Shown here in pieces: positions 26,793 through 34,202 of a stretch of DNA of 64,000 nucleotides; positions within the stretch are counted from its first letter, which is position 1, and each line of letters begins with the position of its first letter. The notes below the pieces were generated by a model. That model was not told where the DNA came from and made no database searches. It saw only the letters and a list, made by a program, of their open reading frames with translations. Position numbers and translations under genes: made by a program. Source of the DNA: Calditrichia bacterium (GTDB taxonomy: Bacteria; Calditrichota; Calditrichia; RBG-13-44-9; J075); NCBI GenBank assembly GCA_028284905.1, contig JANQQU010000084.1, positions 1-64,000 on the forward strand, given 5' to 3'.

Positions 26793-27782
26793 ATGCAAGT
26801 TGATATTGAAGCGATCAATGCCAGGATTGCAAAAGAAAGCGCCTTTATCGATAAGGTTCAGGAAGAAGTTGGCAAAGTAATCGTTGGCCAGGCTTATATG
26901 ATCGAACGTCTGCTGATCGGATTGCTCGCCAATGGACACATTTTGCTGGAGGGGGTGCCGGGATTGGCAAAAACCCTTACTGTCAGCACACTCTCGAATA
27001 TCATCGATTGTAAATTTCAACGCTTGCAATTTACCCCGGACCTGCTGCCGGCGGACTTGCTCGGAACACTTATTTACAATCAAAAAACCGCCCAGTTTAC
27101 CACTCACAAAGGACCGATCTTTGCCAACCTGATTCTTGCAGACGAAATTAACCGTTCGCCGGCAAAAGTGCAGAGCGCTTTGCTGGAAGCCATGCAGGAA
27201 CGCCAGGTAACGATTGGGGACGAGACCTTCCCGCTGGAAGATCCTTTCCTGGTGATGGCGACCCAAAACCCGATTGAACAGGAAGGTACCTATCCGCTCC
27301 CGGAAGCACAGGTAGACCGTTTTATGCTCAAGTTGAGAGTTTCTTATCCGACCAAGGAGGAAGAGCTGGAAATTATCCGCCGCATGGCTGGTGGCAGCAA
27401 GCCGGTCGTTAAGCCGGTGATCAAACCGAAAGATATCATCTCCGCCCGCAGTGTTGTCAATGAAGTTTATATGGATGAAAAAATTGAACGGTATATCGTC
27501 GATATTGTCTTCGCCACTCGTGAGCCGGAAAATTATGGCCTTGCCGATCTGAAGCCGCTTATTGCCTTTGGCGCTTCTCCCCGTGCATCGATTAACCTGA
27601 AAGCGGCAGCAAAGGCTCACGCATTTTTGCGCCATCGTGGCTATGTTACCCCAGAAGATGTAAAAGCAATTGGTATGGACGTATTGCGCCATCGTATTAT
27701 GGTAACTTACGAAGCGGAAGCGGAAGAAATTATGTCGGAAGATGTTGTTCGTCGCGTGTTAAACCAGGTCGAAGTACCTTAA
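26793..27782 (+). CDS. MoxR family AAA+ ATPase
   Basis: A 329-residue chaperone-like ATPase of the MoxR (AAA_3) group. Walker A is GVPGLAKT with Lys60. Walker B is LILADEINRSPAKVQSALLE, sensor 1 is ATQNPIEQEGTYPLPEAQ, and sensor 2 lies near FGASPRASI. MoxR proteins act with vWA-domain proteins to activate or assemble envelope or metal-containing complexes. Here the partners are the DUF58 protein next to it and BatA/BatB. The ATG at 26793 is 5 bases after GGAG; the ATG at 26790 is too close. Confidence 0.93.
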   Translation: MQVDIEAINARIAKESAFIDKVQEEVGKVIVGQAYMIERLLIGLLANGHILLEGVPGLAKTLTVSTLSNIIDCKFQRLQFTPDLLPADLLGTLIYNQKTAQFTTHKGPIFANLILADEINRSPAKVQSALLEAMQERQVTIGDETFPLEDPFLVMATQNPIEQEGTYPLPEAQVDRFMLKLRVSYPTKEEELEIIRRMAGGSKPVVKPVIKPKDIISARSVVNEVYMDEKIERYIVDIVFATREPENYGLADLKPLIAFGASPRASINLKAAAKAHAFLRHRGYVTPEDVKAIGMDVLRHRIMVTYEAEAEEIMSEDVVRRVLNQVEVP

Positions 27783-27804
27783 TCAGAAGATTGCCTAAAC
27801 AACT

Positions 27805-28698
27805 ATGGATACCAAAGAACTTTTAAAAAGAGTCCGGCAAATCGAAATTAATATTCGTGGTGTCGTGAACGAAGTATTTGCCGGCGAATACCATTCCGTC
27901 TTTAAAGGACGCGGTATGGAATTCGCGGAAGTGCGCGAATACCAGCATGGTGATGATGTCCGAAATATCGACTGGAATGTCTCTGCACGGATGAATCGCC
28001 CGTTTGTGAAAGTCTTCGATGAAGAGCGGGAGCTAACCGTTATGTTGTTGTTCGATTGCAGCGCCTCGGAAGTGTTCGGGAGCCGTGGACAGGTGAAGCG
28101 CGATGTTGCTACGGAAATTGCGGCACTGATGGCTTCTTCTGCTATTAAGAACAACGATAAAGTCGGACTGATTATCTTCAGTGACAAGATCGAAAAATTC
28201 GTACCGCCGCGGAAAGGCCGCCAGCACGTGCTGCGGGTAATTCGTGAGCTGATTTATATGCTCGATGATGACAATGTTCAGCGCCATACCAATACGGATA
28301 TCGCCGTTGCCCTGGAATATCTGAATCAGATTGTCAAACGGCGTGCAACGGTTTTTCTTATTAGCGACTTTATGGCCGATGGCTTTGAGAAAGATCTGCA
28401 GATTGCCAATAAACGTCATGATCTGGTGGGCATCCGCATCGTGGATCCCCTGGAAGAAAAACTGCCGGCAGTGGGCTTGATCGAGCTCGAAGATCTGGAA
28501 ACCGGGGAAGTAATGCTGCTGGATACTTCTCAGCAAGCGATTCGCAAATCCATTAGTGATAATGCCAGTGGCGAAAAATTGAAGCTGGAACGTTTTTTTA
28601 AGTCCATCGGGATGGATTTTATCGACATTTATACCCATGAATCATATGTACGACCATTAACAAAATTCTTCCGGATGCGGGCCAAGCGTTTTCATTGA
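27805..28698 (+). CDS. DUF58 domain protein
   Basis: A 297-residue cytoplasmic protein with the DUF58 signature FKGRGMEFAEVREYQHGDDVRNIDW split over residues ~32-56, followed by a vWA-like fold. The metal site is partly kept (LFDCSASEVFG instead of DxSxS). A DUF58 gene almost always follows moxR, and the pair is thought to work together, with DUF58 as the adaptor or substrate-facing partner. It lies 22 bases downstream of moxR and 21 bases before the lipoprotein gene. Its molecular activity is not established. Confidence 0.9.
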   Translation: MDTKELLKRVRQIEINIRGVVNEVFAGEYHSVFKGRGMEFAEVREYQHGDDVRNIDWNVSARMNRPFVKVFDEERELTVMLLFDCSASEVFGSRGQVKRDVATEIAALMASSAIKNNDKVGLIIFSDKIEKFVPPRKGRQHVLRVIRELIYMLDDDNVQRHTNTDIAVALEYLNQIVKRRATVFLISDFMADGFEKDLQIANKRHDLVGIRIVDPLEEKLPAVGLIELEDLETGEVMLLDTSQQAIRKSISDNASGEKLKLERFFKSIGMDFIDIYTHESYVRPLTKFFRMRAKRFH

Positions 28699-28719
28699 TT
28701 GTGAACAGGAATCAGGACT

Positions 28720-29811
28720 ATGAAACATTATTTACAAGATTATGATAGAAAGCATGTCATTGCCCCAAAGGGATCTCAATGGGACGAGAGTAAAGCGACG
28801 AAGCAATCTATCGTTGAAAATTATGGGATTGCTTCTTTGGGCAAAAAGCGCCCACTCGCAATGACGAGTTTCAAGGGATATATTGTTTTATTGGCGGGGT
28901 TATTATTAGGCTGTTTGTTGCTCCCGGCCTGTAGTGGTGGAGAGCCGCCGCTTTCTGCGGAAAAGAAGCGGGAAATTGCCAATGTGCTCTATAATCAGCA
29001 GCTCTACAGTCAATCGGCGAAAGAGTATGAGGAATACCTTAGTAAGTATAATCTGGATGCCAAAGAGCAGGGCAATATCGCCTATAAAATTGCAGATATT
29101 TATTTCGAACGTCTGCGCGATTACGAAAACGCCCTGGCATTCTACCTCAAGTCCAAACACCTTTCCGCGAATGATAATCTGAAATCGGAAATCGAAAAGA
29201 AAATTGTGCAATGCCTGGAACGCCTGAATCGTTCCGGCGATGCCCGTCAGGTTATTCAGCAAACTTCTGCTTTAGATGACAGTCAGAAGCCAGTCGTGCG
29301 TCCCGGCGAAGTAGTCGCAAAAATAGGGGATCGGGAGATCACCACCGGCGATCTCGCTTTTTACATCAATCAAATGCCTCCGCAGGCGCAGCAGGCTTTT
29401 CAGAATGCAGAAAACAAGCGGGAGTTGTTAAGGCAGTTCGTTGCCCAGGAAGTGCTTTATGATGCTGCAAAGCGATTAGGGCTGGACGAAGATAAAGAAG
29501 TGCTCGAGGGTATCTTCCAGGCGAAAAAAGCGTTAATGACCGAAAAAATGCTTCGCGATGAAATCGAAAAAGAATCCAATCTGGATAATTACACCAACGC
29601 CGATGTAGAAACTTACTATCAGGCAAATAAAGAGCGCTACGCCGAAAAAGATGACGACGGTAAGGTAAAACGTATTCGTCCTTTTAATGAAGTCGCGCAG
29701 CAGGCTGCCCAGGATTTTATTCAGGAAAAACAGCAAAGTGCATATCAGGGAATCGTTGAACGGCTAATGAAAGCGGAAAAGGTTGTTTTTTATGAAGATA
29801 AAATCCAGTAA
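28720..29811 (+). CDS. TPR and SurA-N-like lipoprotein with repeat-encoded N-terminus
   Basis: The frame of 363 codons has a good ribosome site (AGGA 9 bases before the ATG). Its first 47 codons are nearly all a palindromic repeat, and a normal lipoprotein signal (MTSFKGYIVLL to LLPAC) begins only at the ATG at 28861. That start would give 316 residues but has no ribosome site. The mature part has two or three TPR units, then a region like the N-terminal chaperone domain of SurA-type isomerases (VVAKIGDREITTGDLAF, LRQFVAQEVLYDAA). No complete parvulin active domain is visible. It may help fold envelope proteins handled by the Bat system. Confidence 0.75.
   Translation: MKHYLQDYDRKHVIAPKGSQWDESKATKQSIVENYGIASLGKKRPLAMTSFKGYIVLLAGLLLGCLLLPACSGGEPPLSAEKKREIANVLYNQQLYSQSAKEYEEYLSKYNLDAKEQGNIAYKIADIYFERLRDYENALAFYLKSKHLSANDNLKSEIEKKIVQCLERLNRSGDARQVIQQTSALDDSQKPVVRPGEVVAKIGDREITTGDLAFYINQMPPQAQQAFQNAENKRELLRQFVAQEVLYDAAKRLGLDEDKEVLEGIFQAKKALMTEKMLRDEIEKESNLDNYTNADVETYYQANKERYAEKDDDGKVKRIRPFNEVAQQAAQDFIQEKQQSAYQGIVERLMKAEKVVFYEDKIQ
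28756..28865. repeat. 110-bp palindromic repeat (GTCATTGC...GCAATGAC)
   Basis: Outer arms GTCATTGC (28756-28763) and GCAATGAC (28858-28865) and inner arms AAGCAATC (28801-28808) and GATTGCTT (28827-28834) are perfectly complementary, with GAGTAAAGCGACGAAGCAAT between them. This has the look of the dispersed GTCATTGCGAG/GAAGCAATC hairpin repeats seen in many bacterial genomes (recalled, not searched). It covers most of the first 47 codons of the lipoprotein gene. Confidence 0.7.
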
Positions 29812-30793
29812 GACATTTGGATATGCTTACCGGGTCCTCTTTGCGATCTGCTTTCTGGCGAGTAGCCTGCTCTGGGGGCAGGAGACCCTGATCGATGTTT
29901 CCGCGGCGGTTGATAAGTCGATTATCACTATTGGCGATCGGGTTACTTATACCCTGACGATCGACCGCAATAAGGAATTGCAAGTTCACGATCCCGGAAA
30001 GGGGACGAATCTTGGCGCTTTCGAAGTAAAAGACTATAAAATTTTCGAACCGGAAATTCGCGGCGATCGGATTATTGAAAAGTTTGAGTATTCGATATCG
30101 GTATATGATACTGGTAAATTTGTCATACCGCCCTTTCCTGTAGCGTATCTAACTTCTGACACTACCAGTCAATACCAGTTTATTACTGCCGAGCCGCTGG
30201 AGATTTATGCGAAAAGCATTCTTAGCGACCCCAATGCGGATATTAAGGATATTGCGCCGCCGTTTTTTATTCCTCCGGATTATCTGCGGCTGGCACTCAT
30301 CGGTCTAGGCATTTTATTGCTGCTCGTGCTTGCCTGGCTGGGATATCGCTACTATCGTAAACGGAAGGAAAATCAACCGATTTTCAAGAAGAAAGTAGTG
30401 CGGCCGCCCCACGAGATTGCCCTGGAGGCGTTGGCAGCACTAGAAGGCAGTAAATTACTGGCGGAAGGAAAAGAGAAGGCATTTTTTACTGAATTGTCAA
30501 ATATTACCCGACAATATATCGAAGGTCGCTTCTTTATCAAGGCAATGGAAGAAACAACGTCGGAGATAGTAACATCGCTGCAGGATAATGATGTGCGGAG
30601 TGAAAATCTGGATTTTGCACGGAAGTCCCTGCAGAATTGTGACCTGGTGAAGTTCGCCAAATATCTTCCCGGGGAAAAAGGAGCGACATCCACCGTATTG
30701 TTGACCCGGAAATTTATAGAGCAGACAATGTTGACCTACGAAAGTGAAACCGGGGAAGACGCGCCATTGGAAACTGAGAAAGCTGAGTCCTAG
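29792..30793 (+). CDS. BatD-like/DUF4381-like single-span membrane protein
   Basis: A 333-residue protein with a signal peptide ending LLWGQ, a periplasmic beta-sandwich (about 30-150), one membrane helix (LALIGLGILLLLVLAWLGYR, ~168-187) and a cytoplasmic helical domain. The helical domain has FFTELSNITRQYIEGRF, TTSEIVTSL and NCDLVKFAKY, the pattern of BatD and DUF4381 tails. It parallels the protein at 25777. The ATG at 29792 overlaps the preceding gene by 20 bases; a TTG at 29783 is also in frame. It directly precedes batA. The family name is uncertain. Confidence 0.68.
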   Translation: MKIKSSKTFGYAYRVLFAICFLASSLLWGQETLIDVSAAVDKSIITIGDRVTYTLTIDRNKELQVHDPGKGTNLGAFEVKDYKIFEPEIRGDRIIEKFEYSISVYDTGKFVIPPFPVAYLTSDTTSQYQFITAEPLEIYAKSILSDPNADIKDIAPPFFIPPDYLRLALIGLGILLLLVLAWLGYRYYRKRKENQPIFKKKVVRPPHEIALEALAALEGSKLLAEGKEKAFFTELSNITRQYIEGRFFIKAMEETTSEIVTSLQDNDVRSENLDFARKSLQNCDLVKFAKYLPGEKGATSTVLLTRKFIEQTMLTYESETGEDAPLETEKAES

Positions 30794-30797
30794 TATT

Positions 30798-31793
30798 ATG
30801 TTTCGATTTGCAAATCCGGAATATTTGTTTTTGTTGATAATCATCCCGTTGATTGCTGTGTATTACCTGCGGAGGCAGCGGCGGTTGAGCGGGCATGTAA
30901 AGTTCTCAACACTGCGTCATTTGAAAAAAGTGCCGAGAACTTTGAAGCAAACCTTGCGTCGTTATCTGTTTCTGCTGCGCTTGGGTGTTTTAGCATTACT
31001 TATTCTTGGGCTGGCCCGCCCGCAATCCGGCAGCAAGCAGGAAGAGATTATTACGGAAGGTATCGACATCGTGCTGGCGTTGGATGTAAGTAGTTCCATG
31101 CTGGCAGAAGATTTTCGCCCGGAGAATCGCCTGGGTGCCTCGAAAGAAGTTGCGAAGGAATTTGTCGAGGGACGCACCAATGACCCGATTGGTATGGTCG
31201 TCTTTGCCGGAGAGGCTTTTAGTCAGTGCCCATTAACCCTGGACTATGGCGTGCTGATGCAGATAATGGATCAAACTGATATTGCGCCGAGTGAATGGGA
31301 TGGTACCGCAATCGGTAATGGCCTGGCAACTGCCGTCGCCCGATTGAAGGACAGCAAGGCGAAGAGCAAAGTTGTCATTCTCTTGACCGATGGTGAAAAT
31401 AACGCCGGAGAGGTTGATCCGGTTACTGCTGCGCAGGTTGCCCAGACGTTTGATATTCGGGTATATACGATTGGCGTAGGATCGCGTGGTACCGCGCCAA
31501 TTCCGCGTGTCGATCCACTGTTTGGCAAGCGCTACGTGCAGGTGCCGGTATCCATTGATGAAGATTTGCTGAAGCGGATTGCTGCAATTACCGAAGGGCA
31601 ATACTTCCGGGCGACCAATACGGAAAAGCTGCGGGAAATTTATGCGCAGATCGATGAGCTGGAAAAAACTAAAATCGAAGTTAAAGAGTTTACAAAATAC
31701 AGTGAGTTGTTCATCAATTATGCTGGTGCGGCGTTGTTGCTGCTGTTGCTGGAAGTGTTGTTGATGAATACCTATTTACGAAAATTACCATAA
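30798..31793 (+). CDS. batA: BatA-type vWA membrane protein
   Basis: A 331-residue protein with two N-terminal membrane helices (near 8-25 and 55-75), a von Willebrand A domain and a C-terminal helix (LFINYAGAALLLLLLEVLLM). The metal-binding site is complete: LDVSSSM (DxSxS), DGTAIGNGLA and LTDGENN. The opening FANPEYLFLLIIIP is typical of BatA/BatB. These proteins are linked to aerotolerance and envelope stress. The ATG at 30798 gives this family start; the open frame from 30744 overlaps the previous gene and is rejected. Confidence 0.9.
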   Translation: MFRFANPEYLFLLIIIPLIAVYYLRRQRRLSGHVKFSTLRHLKKVPRTLKQTLRRYLFLLRLGVLALLILGLARPQSGSKQEEIITEGIDIVLALDVSSSMLAEDFRPENRLGASKEVAKEFVEGRTNDPIGMVVFAGEAFSQCPLTLDYGVLMQIMDQTDIAPSEWDGTAIGNGLATAVARLKDSKAKSKVVILLTDGENNAGEVDPVTAAQVAQTFDIRVYTIGVGSRGTAPIPRVDPLFGKRYVQVPVSIDEDLLKRIAAITEGQYFRATNTEKLREIYAQIDELEKTKIEVKEFTKYSELFINYAGAALLLLLLEVLLMNTYLRKLP

Positions 31794-31797
31794 TGCT

Positions 31798-31840
31798 CGT
31801 TGACCGTTGCCAGATTCCAAACAACGAACAACGAACAACG
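31798..31840. repeat. Short CAACGAA tandem repeat with inverted partner
   Basis: CAACGAA repeats 2.7 times at 31822-31840. An upstream CGTTGACCGTTG (31798-31809) can pair with it at 10 of 12 positions. It fills the 61-base gap between batA and batB and ends just before the batB ribosome site. Confidence 0.55.
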
Positions 31841-31854
31841 ATAAGGAATAAACA

Positions 31855-32889
31855 GTGTTACGTTTTGGAAATCCTGAATTCTTCCACTTATTTTGGCTGC
31901 TCCCGGCGCTGATCATTTTCTTCGTCTGGGTATTTCGCTACAAAAAGAAATTGCTGCTGCGGTTGGGAGACGAGGAGCTGGTCAATCGTTTGACTGCCAG
32001 CGTTAGCCGCAAGAAGCAGGTCTGGAAAGTGGTTTTGATCGTATTCGGCTTTTCCCTGCTCGCTTTCGCATTGACCGATCCACAAATTGGCACACGCCTG
32101 GAAGAGGTGAAGCGGGAAGGAATAGATGTCTTTATTGCACTGGATGTTTCCAAGAGCATGTTGGCTGAAGATGTCGCGCCCAGTCGTTTTGAAAAGGCAA
32201 AACATGAAATTTCCGAATTCATTAGCCGTCTGCAGGGCGACCGGGTTGGGCTGATTGTTTTCTCCGGACTCGCCTTTGTCCAATGCCCCCTGACGCTGGA
32301 TTACGGCGCTGCCAAGCTCTTTCTTGATGATGTTTATATTGGTATAGTGCCTTCGCCGGGCACGGCTATATCCGAAGCGATTAAAACGGCAGAGAAATCT
32401 TTCGTTGCGAAAGAACTGAAGCATAAAGCCCTGATTATCATTACCGATGGGGAAGACCATGAAGAAGATCCTGTGCCTATTGCCCGGGAAGCAGCAAAGG
32501 CCGGTATGAAGATCTACACCGTCGGGATTGGTTCTCCGCAGGGCGCACCCATTCCGGAATTTGACCGGAATGGCAATCGCCTCGGTTATAAGAAAGATCG
32601 AAGCGGGCAGATTATTACTACCAAATTGGACATTGCTACCCTGGAAAAAATCGCCTTTGAAACCGATGGCAAGTTTTATATTTCCAGCAGCGGTTCCGCA
32701 GAGCTGGATAGAATCTACGATGAGCTTTACCAGATGGATAAAAAAGAACTCTCTTCCCGGCAGTTCACCCAGTATGAGAATCGCTTTCAGATTTTCCTTT
32801 TACTGGCGCTCCTCCTGTTAGTCATAGAAGCTGTTCTGGGCGAACGTCGTAAAATAAAAAAGATTCAATCGGCAGGACAAACCTCATGA
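31855..32889 (+). CDS. batB: BatB-type vWA membrane protein
   Basis: A 344-residue paralogue of the preceding BatA, with the same plan: FGNPEFFHLFWLLPALII start, second helix near 60-80, vWA domain, and a C-terminal helix (IFLLLALLLLVIEAVLG). The metal site is intact in LDVSKSM, SPGTAISEAI and ITDGEDHEED. The GTG start at 31855 has AAGGA seven bases upstream. It overlaps the next TPR gene by ATGA. BatA and BatB probably form a membrane complex with the MoxR ATPase. Confidence 0.9.
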   Translation: MLRFGNPEFFHLFWLLPALIIFFVWVFRYKKKLLLRLGDEELVNRLTASVSRKKQVWKVVLIVFGFSLLAFALTDPQIGTRLEEVKREGIDVFIALDVSKSMLAEDVAPSRFEKAKHEISEFISRLQGDRVGLIVFSGLAFVQCPLTLDYGAAKLFLDDVYIGIVPSPGTAISEAIKTAEKSFVAKELKHKALIIITDGEDHEEDPVPIAREAAKAGMKIYTVGIGSPQGAPIPEFDRNGNRLGYKKDRSGQIITTKLDIATLEKIAFETDGKFYISSSGSAELDRIYDELYQMDKKELSSRQFTQYENRFQIFLLLALLLLVIEAVLGERRKIKKIQSAGQTS

Positions 32890-33575
32890 AAAGGATAACT
32901 TCTCCGACTATGATAAATCGATGCTGGCAGGGGATGCTTTTGCTGATGTTCTTTGCCGGTTCGGTATTGCTCGCCGCGCCACCGCAGGATAAACTGAAGA
33001 AAGGCGTCGAAGCTTTCCAGGGAGAGCAATGGGATGAAGCGCTGAATTATTTTCAGGATGCGTTGGTTGATGAGCCGGAAAACCCATTGGTGCATTACAA
33101 TGTTGGCACCGCGCTCTACAAAAAAGAACGTTATGAAGATGCATTGGCATCCTTTGAAAAGTCCCTGCAAACGGAAGATATTTCCTTACAGCAGCAAACA
33201 TACTATAATCGTGGAAATGTGCTTTATCGCCTGGAGAAATACCAGGAAGCAGTTGAAGCCTATAAGAAGGCGCTGGATATACAACCGGAAGATATGGCCG
33301 CGAAACACAACCTGGAGCTGGTCCGCGCAAAACTAAAAGAGATGGCAGATAAGCAACAGCAGCAACAGCAGGATCAGGAAGATCAGGAGCAAATCGAGCC
33401 ATCGGAATATGCCAAGCAGCTGAAGGCGCAGGCGGAAATTCTCGTCGGGCAGAAGCTCTACAACGAAGCGCTTAATTTAATGATGCGTGGATTACAAACC
33501 GATGAAACAGTTGCGGCGTTTCAGGATTTCATTCAACGGATAAAAGATATTGTCGATATCGAGGAAGCAATATGA
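32886..33575 (+). CDS. TPR protein of the bat operon
   Basis: A 229-residue exported protein (signal peptide ending VLLAAP) with three tetratricopeptide repeats over about residues 35-150: WDEALNYFQDALVDEPEN, YEDALASFEKSLQ and YQEAVEAYKKALDIQPED. A glutamine-rich linker (QQQQQQDQEDQEQ) follows, then two more helices. It overlaps batB and the next gene by ATGA on both sides. It fits the BatC-type TPR subunit, here apparently in two copies in a row, so it is likely a periplasmic scaffold. Confidence 0.8.
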   Translation: MKRITSPTMINRCWQGMLLLMFFAGSVLLAAPPQDKLKKGVEAFQGEQWDEALNYFQDALVDEPENPLVHYNVGTALYKKERYEDALASFEKSLQTEDISLQQQTYYNRGNVLYRLEKYQEAVEAYKKALDIQPEDMAAKHNLELVRAKLKEMADKQQQQQQDQEDQEQIEPSEYAKQLKAQAEILVGQKLYNEALNLMMRGLQTDETVAAFQDFIQRIKDIVDIEEAI

Positions 33576-34114
33576 AACGATTGACCTGGCTATTTATATT
33601 ACTGATCGCATTCAGTTACCAGCTAGCTGCGCAAACTGCTGACGATTATTATCATCAGGGCGCACAGCATTATATTGGGGCACAGCTGGCACCAGCCATT
33701 GCGGCTGTGGAGAAAGGGCTGGAAATTGCCCCGGATGATCCGAAATTGCAGACCTTAATGGAAAAGCTCAAGGAAGAACAAGAGAAGCAACAACAGCAAC
33801 AACAGCAGCAGCAACAAAATCAGCAACAGCAACAAGAACAGCAGCAGCAAGAGCAGCAACAGCAGGATCAGGAAAATCAGGATCAGCAAGATCAAAAAGA
33901 TGAGCAAGAGCAGCAAGAGAAGCAGCAACAGCAACAACAGCAGCAAGATGAGCAGGAGCAACAGCAGCAACCGTTGTCTGAAGAAGAGAAAAAAGAACTT
34001 TCTAAAGAAGAAGCAGAACGTATTTTACAGGCTTTGCGTAGTAAAGAAAAAGAAAACAAAGAGCTGAAGCAGGTAAAAGCCCGCGGAAAACGGACAACGG
34101 AAAAAGATTGGTAA
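33572..34114 (+). CDS. BatC-like TPR protein with long glutamine-rich tract
   Basis: A 180-residue exported protein (signal peptide ending QLAAQ). One TPR-like unit (YYHQGAQHYIGAQLAPAIAA, ~26-45) is followed by a tract of about 65 residues (~72-134) made almost only of Gln with some Glu and Asp, encoded by mixed CAA and CAG codons. The end carries LSKEEAERILQALRSKE and closes with TEKDW, the type of short conserved tail I associate with BatC proteins. The tract makes this the most compositionally extreme gene of the window. It probably extends as a flexible periplasmic linker. Confidence 0.8.
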   Translation: MKRLTWLFILLIAFSYQLAAQTADDYYHQGAQHYIGAQLAPAIAAVEKGLEIAPDDPKLQTLMEKLKEEQEKQQQQQQQQQQNQQQQQEQQQQEQQQQDQENQDQQDQKDEQEQQEKQQQQQQQQDEQEQQQQPLSEEEKKELSKEEAERILQALRSKEKENKELKQVKARGKRTTEKDW

Positions 34115-34202
34115 ATTCATCGGTTATTGAAAAGATGCCGAATGCCGCAAACCTTTTTTACCTTTCGGCAGTAAATTCCATAAATATGGGAATTTGAAGT
34201 AA

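Noticed and set aside
26553-27692. Long minus-strand open frame of 379 codons over moxR
   Set aside because: It covers the clear MoxR motifs on the plus strand and has no recognisable domains or ribosome site; it is a frame shadow.
33755-33970. Minus-strand open frame encoding an almost pure poly-leucine protein
   Set aside because: It is the reverse of the CAG/CAA glutamine tract in the BatC-like gene; no start signal or family fits.
34137-34169. GCCGAA...TTCGGC hairpin between the BatC-like gene and batD
   Set aside because: The stem is only six base pairs with a long loop and no T-run after it; too weak to call a terminator.
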